From Oscillospiraceae bacterium (lineage in GTDB: Bacteria; Bacillota; Clostridia; Oscillospirales; Ruminococcaceae): 60,459 nucleotides of DNA. Shown here piece by piece: positions 1 through 9,053 of the stretch; the stretch's first letter is position 1; every line of letters starts with the position of its first letter. A program made the position numbers and the translations under genes. The stretch spans positions 1-60,459 of the forward strand of contig JAAWRH010000023.1 of NCBI GenBank assembly GCA_022800935.1, written 5' to 3'. The notes below the pieces were generated by a model, which was not told where the DNA came from, made no database searches, and saw only the letters and a program-made list of their open reading frames with translations.

Positions 1-30
1 TTTCATTGCAGTTTAATCATATCACAAAAA

Positions 31-69
31 CAAATGCAGCGCTCTCTTTTTTGGAGATCGCTGCATTTG
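31..69. terminator. Bidirectional hairpin terminator
   Basis: Perfect 11-bp inverted repeat (31-41 and 59-69, arm CAAATGCAGCG) with T-runs on both sides. It lies just past the stop of the leftward histidine kinase gene and would end that transcript. Confidence 0.8.
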
Positions 70-102
70 TTTTCAGAGGCCTCTTTTTTTACAGCCCCTG
101 TT

Positions 103-1206
103 TTATCCCATCTTAAAAACCGCTTGCGCCAGCGCTCCGTCCTGGTTTTCCAGCTTCAGCGCCCCGCCGTGCTTGATGCACAAAAGCCCGCTGGTGTACA
201 GCCCCATCCCAAAGTGGGTTGCGTTTTCCTCCAGCCTGCCGAAGGGCTTGGGACCGTCCTGGAGGAGCGGGCCGGGAAAGCCGGGGCCGTCGTCCCGGAC
301 GCTCAGCCGCAGGAATTCTCCGTCTGTTTCCAGGGAAATGATGAGCTTGGCTTTGGCGAACCGCGCGGCGTTGCCAATGAGGTTTTCCGCCACCGTCAGG
401 AAAAGCCCGTGGTCTATCTCCGCTGTGCCGTCTTTCGGAAAATGAAATTCTGTCTCCAGGCCGGGGGCCAGAAGCTGGGCGGTTTCCTCCAGCTCCTTTC
501 CAAGCTGGGGAAGCGGAAGGGGCTTTTTTACAACCGGAATCTGCTCCAGCCGCTGGACGCTGCTCATGGCCTCCACATACTGTTCGATGCGGTTGGCATA
601 GCTTTCCAGCCGGTCTAGGGCCTGCTCGTCCGTCCGGTCCTGCCGCAGCAGCTTTACCGTCCCCTTTAAAACCGTCACCGGGTTGCGCAGGTCGTGGGCA
701 AAGGCTGCGTTGAGCCGCTGCCGCTCCTCCGCCTGCCGCCACAGCTCCCGATTGGTTTTCAGCAGCTCTCCCCGCATGGTTTCAAAGGCGGCGCAGATCT
801 GCCCCAGCTCGTCGGAGGATACCTCCGGAATGGTGAAGTCCAGGTCGTGGGCGCGTATCCGTTCCGTCCCCGCCTGCAACACCGCTATGGGAGTTTTCAG
901 CTTCAGCCGGTAGAACAGAATCCCCGCAGCGCCTACCCCTCCCGCGGGAATGACCACAATGGATGTAAGCCGGATTCGCTCCATCAGCTCTAAAATTTTC
1001 AGCTGCTCCGGGGTGGGTTCCTCCATAAAGGTTACTTCGCCGTTGTAATGGATGACAAAGCCGCCGGTGGGATACCGGCTGGAGACGGCATTGCAGAGCT
1101 GATAAACCCCAAAGGTCAGCCCCAAGGCCAGCAGCAGGCAGACCACCGACAGCAAAAAAAAGGATTGCCGCAGCCCCATATTTTTCAGCCTTTTCAGCAC
1201 ACCCAT
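103..1206 (-). CDS. Sensor histidine kinase, HAMP type
   Basis: Membrane sensor kinase of a two-component system (367 aa). Two membrane segments (about residues 14-38 and 81-98) flank a very short 40-residue outside loop, so it probably senses within or at the membrane. A HAMP linker (about 99-150) leads to the phospho-acceptor motif AHDLRNPVTVL with His171. The ATP-binding half shows an N-box (ENLIGNAARFA) and a DGPGFPG box, followed by FGMGLYTSG. Its start overlaps the end of the upstream response regulator gene by 13 bp, so the two are translationally coupled. The signal is not evident, and no transporter lies next to it. An alternative start at Met10 is possible. Confidence 0.88.
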   Translation of the reverse strand: MGVLKRLKNMGLRQSFFLLSVVCLLLALGLTFGVYQLCNAVSSRYPTGGFVIHYNGEVTFMEEPTPEQLKILELMERIRLTSIVVIPAGGVGAAGILFYRLKLKTPIAVLQAGTERIRAHDLDFTIPEVSSDELGQICAAFETMRGELLKTNRELWRQAEERQRLNAAFAHDLRNPVTVLKGTVKLLRQDRTDEQALDRLESYANRIEQYVEAMSSVQRLEQIPVVKKPLPLPQLGKELEETAQLLAPGLETEFHFPKDGTAEIDHGLFLTVAENLIGNAARFAKAKLIISLETDGEFLRLSVRDDGPGFPGPLLQDGPKPFGRLEENATHFGMGLYTSGLLCIKHGGALKLENQDGALAQAVFKMG

Positions 1207-1865
1207 TTATAACCGCACCCCCAGACCGTTTCGATGCAGCTTTGACGGGTATGGGCAGCCAGCTTGGCGCGGATTTTCCGCACATGCTCCATAATGGTGT
1301 CGCTGCTGCCCTCTCCGTCTATGCCCCACACCGCTTCGTATATCCTCTCCCGGTCAAACACCTGCCCCGGATGGAGGGACAACAGCTCCAGAATGTCAAA
1401 CTCCTTTTTGGAAAAGCTGATTTCCGCTCCCTTGACCGTAACGGTCCGGGCGGTGTAATCCACAGCCAGCTCCCCGAAAAACTGGACTGCTGCTCCGTTG
1501 TCCTGCCGCCGGTGCTCCCGCCTCAGATGGGCCGCCACCCTTGCCCCCAGCTCGTCCAGGTCAAAGGGCTTGACGATATAGTCGTCGGCCCCCGCCTGAA
1601 AGCCCGCTATCTTGTCGGCGGATTCGACGCGGGCGGTGAGGAACAGAATGGGGCAGGGGATATGTGCCCGGATGCTCTGGCAGACAGTCAGGCCGTCCAT
1701 GCCGGGCATGTTGATGTCCAGGAGAATCAAATCCGGCCGGGAGGAGGCCCTTTCCAGGGCTTCTGTCCCGCTGTATGCCGTTAAAACCTCGTAATGGGGC
1801 GAAAAATAGCTTTTCATCATGTCCACGATGCCGGGTTCGTCATCGACAATCAGCAGCTTTTCCAT
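1194..1865 (-). CDS. OmpR/PhoB-family response regulator
   Basis: DNA-binding response regulator (223 aa) and partner of the overlapping kinase gene downstream. The receiver domain has the acidic pair DDE at residues 8-10, the phospho-acceptor Asp50 (LILLDINMPGMDG) and the conserved lysine in DDYIVKPFD. The C-terminal winged helix contains the typical EFDILELLSLHPGQVF and ...GEGSSDTIMEHVRKIRAKL elements of the OmpR class. The start ATG follows a purine-rich leader. Target genes cannot be told from the context. Confidence 0.9.
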   Translation of the reverse strand: MEKLLIVDDEPGIVDMMKSYFSPHYEVLTAYSGTEALERASSRPDLILLDINMPGMDGLTVCQSIRAHIPCPILFLTARVESADKIAGFQAGADDYIVKPFDLDELGARVAAHLRREHRRQDNGAAVQFFGELAVDYTARTVTVKGAEISFSKKEFDILELLSLHPGQVFDRERIYEAVWGIDGEGSSDTIMEHVRKIRAKLAAHTRQSCIETVWGCGYKWVC

Positions 1866-1914
1866 AAGGGCCCCCCTTTTTTAATGTTATCGTATCTGAA
1901 TTTCAAAAGCCTGA

Positions 1915-1943
1915 TTGACAAGGTAAAGTTTTTTTGTTATATT
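1915..1943 (+). promoter_or_regulatory. Near-consensus sigma-A promoter
   Basis: TTGACA at 1915-1920, 17-bp spacer, TATATT at 1938-1943. Predicted start near 1950, about 160 bp ahead of the HD-domain gene and directed toward it. Confidence 0.7.
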
Positions 1944-1949
1944 AAGATT

Positions 1950-2070
1950 ATACAAACGTGGGGCTGCCAGCAGACGGTTGGCTCCGGCTAAAAGTTGCAG
2001 ATACCTACGATTTGCATTGTATCACTTTTTTCGCGATTTGACAAGAAAAAGGGATTTTGTCTCCCTTTTC
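1950..2070 (+). ncRNA. Candidate small RNA or structured leader
   Basis: About 120 nt that begins at the predicted start of the strong promoter and ends at a hairpin (2047-2054 with 2062-2069, AAAAGGGA/TCCCTTTT) followed by T/C-rich sequence. A stem GCCAGC/GTTGGC with a 5-nt loop and a T-run at 2026-2031 lie inside. It has no convincing reading frame. It may be an independent small RNA ending before the HD gene, or simply the leader of that gene. It matches no RNA family I recognise. Confidence 0.35.
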
Positions 2071-2109
2071 TCTTTCGTGTTGATTAAACAAAATTGACAG
2101 GTGTGGATT

Positions 2110-2754
2110 ATGGATAAAAGGATAATTACCGATGCCATCGAATTCGTCAAAAAGACTTTTCATGATGATTATAGTGGTCATGATTATTTCCATACTCTGA
2201 GAGTATACAAAATGGCAGCGAGAATTGCACAACAGGAGAATGCAGATTTATTCATCGTTCAGTTAGCCGCGCTGCTGCATGATGTTGACGACATCAAATT
2301 ATCGCCTGAAACCTATGCAAATAAGGACAAAGCGGTTGGCTTTTTGAGAAAGCATGATGTATCGGAAGCAACGATAAAAATGATATGCGATATTATCGGT
2401 GAAGTGTCCTTCAGGGGAACAGATTCCATTGCGCCTGAAACAATTGAGGGTAAGTGTGTGCAGGACGCTGACAGATTAGACGCTATGGGGGCCATCGGGA
2501 TTGCCAGAGCCTTTGCGTATGGCGGAAGCCATAATCGAATTATTCATGACCCTGAGATGAAACCGGCTGTAAACATGAATGGGGAGAAATACCAAAGTCA
2601 TATTTCTACATCAATTAACCATTTTTATGAAAAGCTGTTCCAACTGAAGGACATGATGAATACCAGCACAGCAGCCAAGATTGCCCAGCGAAGAGAGGAT
2701 TATATGAAAAGCTTTGTTGCGGAGTTTTTAGATGAGTGGGACGGAATTTTGTAG
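2110..2754 (+). CDS. HD-domain metal-dependent phosphohydrolase
   Basis: Soluble HD-superfamily hydrolase (214 aa), like the YpgQ/YedJ group, whose members act on phosphate esters or nucleotides; the substrate here is unknown. Metal ligands are visible as His28 (SGHDYFHTLR), the His57-Asp58 pair (LLHDVDD) and the downstream VQDADRLDAMGA motif. I chose ATG at 2110 over GTG at 2101 because AGGTG then lies 6 bases upstream. By eye the gene is much more AT-rich (near 40% GC) than its neighbours and its codon use is AT-ending, which suggests horizontal gain. It stands alone between a structured non-coding stretch and a strong terminator. Confidence 0.8.
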   Translation: MDKRIITDAIEFVKKTFHDDYSGHDYFHTLRVYKMAARIAQQENADLFIVQLAALLHDVDDIKLSPETYANKDKAVGFLRKHDVSEATIKMICDIIGEVSFRGTDSIAPETIEGKCVQDADRLDAMGAIGIARAFAYGGSHNRIIHDPEMKPAVNMNGEKYQSHISTSINHFYEKLFQLKDMMNTSTAAKIAQRREDYMKSFVAEFLDEWDGIL

Positions 2755-2768
2755 ACCGGCTGTAATGG

Positions 2769-2810
2769 AACCGGGCCGAAAAACGGGTGCTTCCGTTTTT
2801 CGGCCCGGTT
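2769..2810. terminator. Strong bidirectional terminator
   Basis: Perfect 18-bp stem (2769-2786 with 2793-2810) and 6-nt loop, followed by T-rich sequence. Serves the rightward HD gene and the leftward dipeptidase gene, which converge here. Confidence 0.9.
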
Positions 2811-2832
2811 TTCTGCTTTTTTGTCTTGGGCG

Positions 2833-4287
2833 CTAATTCAATTCATTCAGCACAACCAAAGCCATCACATAAATTTTCATGGCCTTGATCAAGCCCTCCA
2901 CATTCAAGCCCTCATCCGGGGCGTGGGCCCCGCCGTGTCCCTCCCGGAACAGACCTTCCGGCGGCTTGGGGCCCGGAACATTGCCCATCCCGTAGGCAAA
3001 GGCGTTGGGAAGCTTGCGGGCATAGGTGCCGCCGCCCATGACGTATGCGGTCTTCTCCAGCCCGGTCATCTCGTTGAACAAATCGGTCAGCAGCTTGACC
3101 TCTGACCGTTCCTTGGGGAAGTAGTTGGGCTTGCTGTCCCGGATCAGCTGCATTTCCCATCCCGCCTGTTTGCAGCTCCCATCAATGTTGCGGACAAGCT
3201 GCTCAGAATCCGCAGTGATGGAGTACCGGATGTTGATATGCTGTGTCAGCCGTCCATCGGTCAGGCCCGCCATGCTCCCCACACAGGTGAGCGCGCCGGA
3301 GATTTCATCGGAGAAAATCACATTTAGGCCGGTTCCCTCAAAGTCCTGGTTGACCTGGCAGATAAAGCCCAGGGCAGCGGCGTCGGATTCGGGCAGGGCT
3401 TCGCTTTCCACCAAAGCCGCCGCCAACTGTTGAATGGCGTTGACCCCTCCGGAGGGGAAGGCGGTGTGCTTGGATACTCCCCGCGCCTCAACGGCCAGGT
3501 TGCCCCCTTGGCGGGTAACGATGAAGCTGTCCCTTTCCCCCAGGGCCAGGATTTTTTCTTCCCCGCCCTTCCGGAGAAATTTGGGGTTCAGAACCGCATT
3601 GGCCCGGTCAGGGACCATATTGCTGGCCACGCCGCCGGAAAAGGATACGATTGCCTCCGACACCCTTTCGCCGGAGAGCAGATTGGCTTCAATGATGCCC
3701 TTTTCCCCATAGCAGACCGGGAAGCCGCAGTCCGCCACCATGGAAAGGCCGGGGCAGGGGTGATGGGCCGTGTAATACTCCAGGTCCCGCATGCCCTTTT
3801 CCTCGTCGCAGCCCAGGAACAGCCGCAGGGGGCGGCGGAGCTGTACGCCTAACTCCTTCAGGCATTGGATCACATACATGACTGCCATGGTGGGGCCCTT
3901 GTTGTCACTGGCGCCGCGGCCAATTAGGTATCCGTCCCGGTAGACCGGCTCATAGGGCTTGTTGTCCCAGTCCTCGCCCTCCGGCACCACGTCCATATGT
4001 CCCCAGAAGCCGATGGTGTCCTCCCAGCTTCCCTCGTGGTACCACATGGCCCCGACACGGTTGTCATACAGCTCGGTGGTAAATCCGTGCTCCCGTCCGA
4101 TGGCCAGGGCCTCCTCCAGCACCCTTTTGCAGCCCTCCCCAAAGGGGGCGTCCTCGGTGCCGTGGTCCGGGTCGGAGACGCTGCGTATCTTTACCAGGCG
4201 GCTGATGTCCGCAATCAGGCTTTCCCTGTGGTCCGCAATCCATTTTTCCGCGCGCTGTTCCAGCGCCTTTTTTTCTGTAATATCCAT
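2833..4287 (-). CDS. M20 dipeptidase, Sapep/PepV type
   Basis: Cytoplasmic metallopeptidase of family M20 (484 aa), of the kind annotated as Sapep-family Mn2+-dependent dipeptidase or PepV, which cuts dipeptides taken up during growth. Visible metal-site elements are GHMDVVPEG, GASDNKGP and GCDEEKGMRD, in the usual order, with the C-terminal MGGGTYARKLPN typical of the family. The reading frame is open up to 4353, but ATG at 4287 is preferred: it has AAGGAGG 10 bases upstream, and the longer version would run through the terminator of the preceding gene. It is separated from the sugar genes by that terminator, so it is probably its own transcript. Confidence 0.9.
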   Translation of the reverse strand: MDITEKKALEQRAEKWIADHRESLIADISRLVKIRSVSDPDHGTEDAPFGEGCKRVLEEALAIGREHGFTTELYDNRVGAMWYHEGSWEDTIGFWGHMDVVPEGEDWDNKPYEPVYRDGYLIGRGASDNKGPTMAVMYVIQCLKELGVQLRRPLRLFLGCDEEKGMRDLEYYTAHHPCPGLSMVADCGFPVCYGEKGIIEANLLSGERVSEAIVSFSGGVASNMVPDRANAVLNPKFLRKGGEEKILALGERDSFIVTRQGGNLAVEARGVSKHTAFPSGGVNAIQQLAAALVESEALPESDAAALGFICQVNQDFEGTGLNVIFSDEISGALTCVGSMAGLTDGRLTQHINIRYSITADSEQLVRNIDGSCKQAGWEMQLIRDSKPNYFPKERSEVKLLTDLFNEMTGLEKTAYVMGGGTYARKLPNAFAYGMGNVPGPKPPEGLFREGHGGAHAPDEGLNVEGLIKAMKIYVMALVVLNELN

Positions 4288-4313
4288 GTCAATACACCCT
4301 CCTTTTAAATAAA

Positions 4314-4341
4314 TGGGCTGTGAAATCGCTTCCACAGCCCA
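4314..4341 (-). terminator. Terminator after the GH4 gene
   Basis: Stem 4314-4322 with 4333-4341 (TGGGCTGTG/CACAGCCCA), followed on the minus strand by TTTATTT. Marks the end of the leftward sugar gene group. Confidence 0.7.
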
Positions 4342-4381
4342 CCCGTAAATCAAAGCCTATTGATGAGCTTTAAACGGACGA

Positions 4382-5755
4382 TTAAAGCCCGAAATGCCCT
4401 AAGTATTTCTTGGTATTGTTGATCATCTCGTCGAACAGGACCCTTGCGTCTCTGCAGCTGGCGGTCATCAGGGGATCGTTGCAGAAGGCCAGATAGGCCA
4501 GCTTCAGGTCCTTGGTGGCCACGGCCTCCACGGTCATTCTCTGGTTCTGGCAGTGGGGCAGAATCAGGGCCTGGACCGCGGGATCGATAGCGCCCGCAAA
4601 CACCGGCTTTACGCTGTTGTGGGAGAATACGGCGTTGGTCTCCACCACCGAACCCAGGGGCAGGTTGGGAATCTGGCCGTAGTTGGGGATATTCACGTTG
4701 GTAATCAGGGTGGTCATGCCCTTGAGAGCCTTCATCTGCATAACGCCTTCCTCGCCGGAGGTGGAAAGGGCCATCTTCTCCTCGCCGGAGACCAGGCGGG
4801 CGCTCTTGGCAAGGCGCTCCTTCAGCTGCTCCTTGCGGTAGGCGACGGTGGTCAGGCCGAACTTCCAGGACTTGACGCTCTCCGGGTTTTTCAGGTACCA
4901 CGGCGGGCAGAACTCGGCCAGGTGGCGGTCGCCGGCGGCGGCGGCCACGCCGTAGCGGTTGAACAGGTCGAACTTGACCATATTGGCGCTGGAGAAGGAG
5001 TTGTTCATCCAGTTGTCGTCCTTGCCGTCGGTAAAGCCGGTTTCGGCGTACTCCTTGGCGTACTTGGCGTACATGGGCATCAGGTCAATGCCCTTATAGG
5101 ACATTTCGTTGAGCCAGGTGAAGTGGTTGATGCCCTGGACGTTTACCTTAATCTCGTGGCGGTCAACCTTCTCCACGCCCATCTCCTTCTGGACCATAGC
5201 TGCGATGACCTTCTGGGTGCCGAACACCTCGTGGCAGCAGCCAAAGCACTTGATTTCCGGGAATACCTTGTACATCATCTGGACGCACATGGTCATGGGG
5301 TTGGTGTAGTTGATGACCCAGGCTTCGGGGCAGTACTCCTTGATGGCCTCCGCGAACTCAATGTAGTAGGGGAGGGTGCGCAGGGCGCGGATAATGCCGC
5401 CGGGGCCCACGGTGTCGCCTACAGACTGGTAGATGCCGTATTTTTCGGGGGCGTGTACGTCGGATTCCATCTCGTCAAAGGTGCCGGGGAGGATGGAGAG
5501 GACGACGAAATCGCAGCCGGTGAGTGCGTCCTTCAGGGTGGAGACAGCTTCATAGGTGAAGTTGCCCTTTACGTCCTCCCGGCCCTTGAGGCGGTTGCCG
5601 ATGATTTCGTTGTGTTTTGCCGCCTCCATGTCAATGTCATACAGTTTGACCGTGCCGCAGAGATCGGGTTCAACGGCAAGGTCGCTCATCAGGTTCCAGG
5701 CCCACCCGCGGGAGCCGCCGCCGATATAGGCGATTTTGATTTCCTGCTGTTGCAT
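4382..5755 (-). CDS. GH4 glycosidase, alpha-glucosidase/galactosidase type
   Basis: NAD- and metal-dependent glycoside hydrolase of family GH4 (457 aa), which cleaves by transient oxidation at sugar C3. An N-terminal Rossmann loop (YIGGGSRGW), the NYTNPM motif and the metal ligands Cys and His (GCCHEVFG about residues 173-179, and GINHFTW) are all present. The CHEV signature is the one associated in the GH4 literature with alpha-glucosidases rather than galactosidases (CHSV) or phospho-glucosidases. ATG at 5755 is preferred over ATG at 5761 because AGGAGG then sits 9 bases upstream instead of 3. It is the last gene of the leftward sugar group, 75 bp after the large glycosidase. Confidence 0.92.
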   Translation of the reverse strand: MQQQEIKIAYIGGGSRGWAWNLMSDLAVEPDLCGTVKLYDIDMEAAKHNEIIGNRLKGREDVKGNFTYEAVSTLKDALTGCDFVVLSILPGTFDEMESDVHAPEKYGIYQSVGDTVGPGGIIRALRTLPYYIEFAEAIKEYCPEAWVINYTNPMTMCVQMMYKVFPEIKCFGCCHEVFGTQKVIAAMVQKEMGVEKVDRHEIKVNVQGINHFTWLNEMSYKGIDLMPMYAKYAKEYAETGFTDGKDDNWMNNSFSSANMVKFDLFNRYGVAAAAGDRHLAEFCPPWYLKNPESVKSWKFGLTTVAYRKEQLKERLAKSARLVSGEEKMALSTSGEEGVMQMKALKGMTTLITNVNIPNYGQIPNLPLGSVVETNAVFSHNSVKPVFAGAIDPAVQALILPHCQNQRMTVEAVATKDLKLAYLAFCNDPLMTASCRDARVLFDEMINNTKKYLGHFGL

Positions 5756-5830
5756 ATACATATTCCTCCTAAGATGTTATATTTTAAAGCCCGGTGAGGG
5801 ACTTCAAGGACAAAGATGCTTATTTGGCGG

Positions 5831-8800
5831 TCAGATTTCTACCAGCTTGTGCTCGTCGTAATCGAAATACCGCCCGTCCAGCATGTTGGCCAGGGTGTTG
5901 GTGACCCGCAGAGTAAAGGCGTTCTTTCCCTTCTTCAGCTTGCCGCCGTCGATGAACCAGCGGTAGGGGGTAAAGACCCGGACGCCCAAAGCCTCCCCGT
6001 TCACTTCCAATTCTACACAGTCATAAACCCTTTTGTCAAGGCGAAGTTCAACCAAACCCTCCGCCGGTTCACTGTCAAAGCTGCCGGAGTAGGCCATGGT
6101 TCCGCTGTAATAGGGGAATCCCTCCCCATAGCTGGGGCGGAAAACCGCCTGCTTGGGCTGGGCGGAAATCTTCACCTTGCCGGAGACGCCGAAATCTCCC
6201 ACCAGATACAGCGGGTCGGAAACGCCGTGCCAGCTCTGTTCAATCTCGCAGATGACCTCCAGCACGTTCTCTCCCTCCTTGGCAAAGGGGTGGATATCGG
6301 CGGTGGTGTTGTTGAAGTCGGTGACATGGGCATGGCGGAAGCTGCTTTCGGGGATTTCCGCCCCGTTGAGGAGAAACCGGTGCTTGCCCATGACCGCCCG
6401 GTTTTCAAAGAGGAGGGAGAGGTGCTCTGGCATCTCCTCAATGGTAAAGGCGGTGCGGTAGGTTACGGCCAGAGGATATTTGAGAACCGGCAATTTTGGA
6501 GTGCCGAAGGTCTGGGTAAAGCCGATGGTCTCACTGTCCGCCATGCCGTTGCGGGAGAACTGCTCGATAAAGGTCCCGGCGGCGATGTGGGGATAGGTCT
6601 TCCCGGCCACCTCCATGTCAAAGTACTCCAGGCGGCAGACGTTTTTCTCCACCGGAGCGACCGCCAGGGGGCTGGAGGTGTCGATGATGACGGTTTTCAC
6701 AGGAGCGGAAGCGGGGGAAAGGGCCTCCGGGAGCTGTTCGGGGGAGATGCAGAACACCCTTCCCTCAAAGGGATCAAAGGAGGCGGTCAGGGAAGTGGAC
6801 TTCTCCCCGCCCATGGAGCGGACACTGCCGTCCTCCAGGCTGTACTCATACCAGTATGAGGCCTCCGGCGCCTCCAGAACCGCTTCAAAGGTATCACGGC
6901 CCTGGTTGGTGATCATCGCGTATCTGGCGGGACCGTTCTTGTCCTCACGGACGCCCATGATCACCTGCTGCGCTTCCTCTTCCGGCAGGCGGAGGAGGAT
7001 ATCGCCGGGACGGCGGAGGGTTTCCTGAACCAATTTCACCAGCTCTGTAACAGGAGCGTCAGAGGGCATCTCCACAAAGGCGGTGTTATCCCCGGTGCGC
7101 CGGACTCCATAGGATGCGGTCCGTTCAAAGAAGCCCTTGCTGACCTCCGACCCCGCGACGCCGAACATCTCCTTGGAAAGGCCGCCCATGTCTGTCTGGT
7201 CCTGGAGGTTTTCGTAAGGCGTCATGCCAAAGGAAACCACCTTGCCGCCCTGAGCCATAAATTTTTTCAGCCCGTCCGCTGCCACGGTTTCCAGGTTGGT
7301 GATGGGGGGCAGGACGATGGTATCGTAAACGGCGCGTCCTACCTGAATGCAGCCGTTTTCTATTTTAGCTTCTCCGAATCGCTCCGGGTCAAGGTGTTCG
7401 TATTCGATGTGGCTGTAGAGCATGGCCTTGAGGAGGTTCAGCCAGTTGGCGTTGATGGCCTGGAGCTCGTAATCCTCTCCGGGGTCCTTTCCGCCGTAAT
7501 TGAAGCCGTGGAGTCCGTTGCCCAGCCGCACCCATTGGCTGGAAACCGGGTCGAGAACGGCGATTCTGGCGGTGGTTTCGGTGTTTGTCACCCACGCGCC
7601 CAAACGGCCCACATAGTCCCCCAGCTTCCGGTAGTACTTCCAATAGGGGTTCTGGAGGAACTGGGAGGGGGGCGCGTCGTGCTTGGTGATGCCGTCGATG
7701 GTGTAGTAATAGGCGTGGAAGTTGTAAAGGTTCACCCCGAAGATGGCCAGCTTGTCCAGCATCCACTTGGCGTCCTGGATGGTCATGGACCAGCCCACTG
7801 AGTGGAAGCTCTCTATCATGGCGTAGTCCACATCGTTCTGGCGCTTCCAGCTGCTCACCTGCTTGGCGTTGGAGCGGTAGGACTTAAAGTCCTTGTCCAG
7901 CATCCAGTCCAGGGGCTTGCCCAGCTTTTCGTGGGCGCAGTCGCCGCCGGGGACGGTGCTGTATCTCTGGGTGGTGCCGCGCATGGAGGGAACCTCGGTG
8001 CAGTAGAGCAGGTGATTCTTTGCACACCAATCGGAAATCTGTTCATGGTAGGAGCTGCGGAACACGCCCGCGGCCAGCTCGTAAAAATCATAGCGGATTT
8101 TTTTGGCGTCAGGGTAGTCCGGGCAGTAGAGGGCCGCCAGACATTCCCGGATATCATAGCCGTATTTCTCCAGAAAGGGCTTGGGAAGCTGGTTGGACCA
8201 GGGAATACGGCTCAAAAAGCCAGTCTCGTCGGAGAACATCCCCTTGACCACCGTTCCGAAATACTCCCCGATGGCCTTCCGGTAGCCCTCGTGGGTGGTT
8301 TCCAGGAAGGTCTTCACCGCTTCCCGGTTGCAGGGATCCAGGAAGGTACCGTAATACTTAAAGTCTTCCACCTGCTTCTCCTGGAAGACCATGACGCGGT
8401 ATTCGCACTGGGGGACCTCCCAGGTGAGGACCTTTTTCGGTCCGTAGGAGAAATACCGCTTGTCGTTGTAGGCGGTCAGGCCGGTGCGCTGGTAAATCTG
8501 TTCGGTCTGGATGATGCCGATGCTTTCCTTTAGGTCCACGGCTTTATCCCACAGGGTGACGCCGTTTTCCACCGGAACAGCCTTGGCGCAGACCACCCGG
8601 GCCCATTGCAGCTCCCTTTCAATCTTCTCTCCGGACTTGGCCTCAAAGATAGTTGAGACGATGTAGGTCTGGACGGCTTCCGGGTGCTGAAGGGTGACCT
8701 CGCCGCCGCTCATGCCGCTGGGATAGGGGTACTCGTCATAGAGCCATACTTCCAGGCCCTCCTCCTTTGCGGCCTCCACCGCCAGTTTACAGGCTTCAAA

Positions 8801-8983
8801 CCACTGGGAGGACAGATAGGGGACGGTGAGCCCCTGGCGGGCGCAGAGGAAAAAGCCCCCCAGTCCCTTGTCCTTCATCTCGTGTATCTGGTGGCGGATT
8901 TCAGCGGGGTTCATATCCCCGTTCCAGAACCAGAAGGGTTTGATACGGTAAAATTCACCGGGGTTCTGAAAATCCTTCAGCAT
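5831..8983 (-). CDS. Very large glycosidase, GH106-like
   Basis: 1050-aa glycoside hydrolase resembling proteins annotated as alpha-L-rhamnosidase/GH106-like. The N-terminal barrel carries the family's opening signature (PFWFWNGDMNPAEIRHQ, then GLGGFFLCARQGL and VWLYDEYPYPSGMSGG at about residues 79-94); acidic motifs such as MFSDETGF near residue 250 may be catalytic. The C-terminal quarter looks like beta-sandwich modules (LEVNGEALGVR, FTLRVTNTLANML). No signal peptide is seen, so it probably acts inside the cell on imported glycosides. A strong AAAGGAG lies 7 bases before the ATG. Substrate cannot be fixed from sequence; rhamnosides are only one option. Confidence 0.8.
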   Translation of the reverse strand: MLKDFQNPGEFYRIKPFWFWNGDMNPAEIRHQIHEMKDKGLGGFFLCARQGLTVPYLSSQWFEACKLAVEAAKEEGLEVWLYDEYPYPSGMSGGEVTLQHPEAVQTYIVSTIFEAKSGEKIERELQWARVVCAKAVPVENGVTLWDKAVDLKESIGIIQTEQIYQRTGLTAYNDKRYFSYGPKKVLTWEVPQCEYRVMVFQEKQVEDFKYYGTFLDPCNREAVKTFLETTHEGYRKAIGEYFGTVVKGMFSDETGFLSRIPWSNQLPKPFLEKYGYDIRECLAALYCPDYPDAKKIRYDFYELAAGVFRSSYHEQISDWCAKNHLLYCTEVPSMRGTTQRYSTVPGGDCAHEKLGKPLDWMLDKDFKSYRSNAKQVSSWKRQNDVDYAMIESFHSVGWSMTIQDAKWMLDKLAIFGVNLYNFHAYYYTIDGITKHDAPPSQFLQNPYWKYYRKLGDYVGRLGAWVTNTETTARIAVLDPVSSQWVRLGNGLHGFNYGGKDPGEDYELQAINANWLNLLKAMLYSHIEYEHLDPERFGEAKIENGCIQVGRAVYDTIVLPPITNLETVAADGLKKFMAQGGKVVSFGMTPYENLQDQTDMGGLSKEMFGVAGSEVSKGFFERTASYGVRRTGDNTAFVEMPSDAPVTELVKLVQETLRRPGDILLRLPEEEAQQVIMGVREDKNGPARYAMITNQGRDTFEAVLEAPEASYWYEYSLEDGSVRSMGGEKSTSLTASFDPFEGRVFCISPEQLPEALSPASAPVKTVIIDTSSPLAVAPVEKNVCRLEYFDMEVAGKTYPHIAAGTFIEQFSRNGMADSETIGFTQTFGTPKLPVLKYPLAVTYRTAFTIEEMPEHLSLLFENRAVMGKHRFLLNGAEIPESSFRHAHVTDFNNTTADIHPFAKEGENVLEVICEIEQSWHGVSDPLYLVGDFGVSGKVKISAQPKQAVFRPSYGEGFPYYSGTMAYSGSFDSEPAEGLVELRLDKRVYDCVELEVNGEALGVRVFTPYRWFIDGGKLKKGKNAFTLRVTNTLANMLDGRYFDYDEHKLVEI

Positions 8984-9053
8984 AGAAATTCTCCTTTCAG
9001 CATAGTTGACTGATTCGATGATTGGCTGATTATCTTGATTCGCTGCCTTATGC

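Noticed and set aside
4553-5797. 414-codon rightward frame opposite the GH4 gene
   Set aside because: Antisense shadow of a GC-rich gene; residue composition is unlike a real protein and it has no ribosome site.
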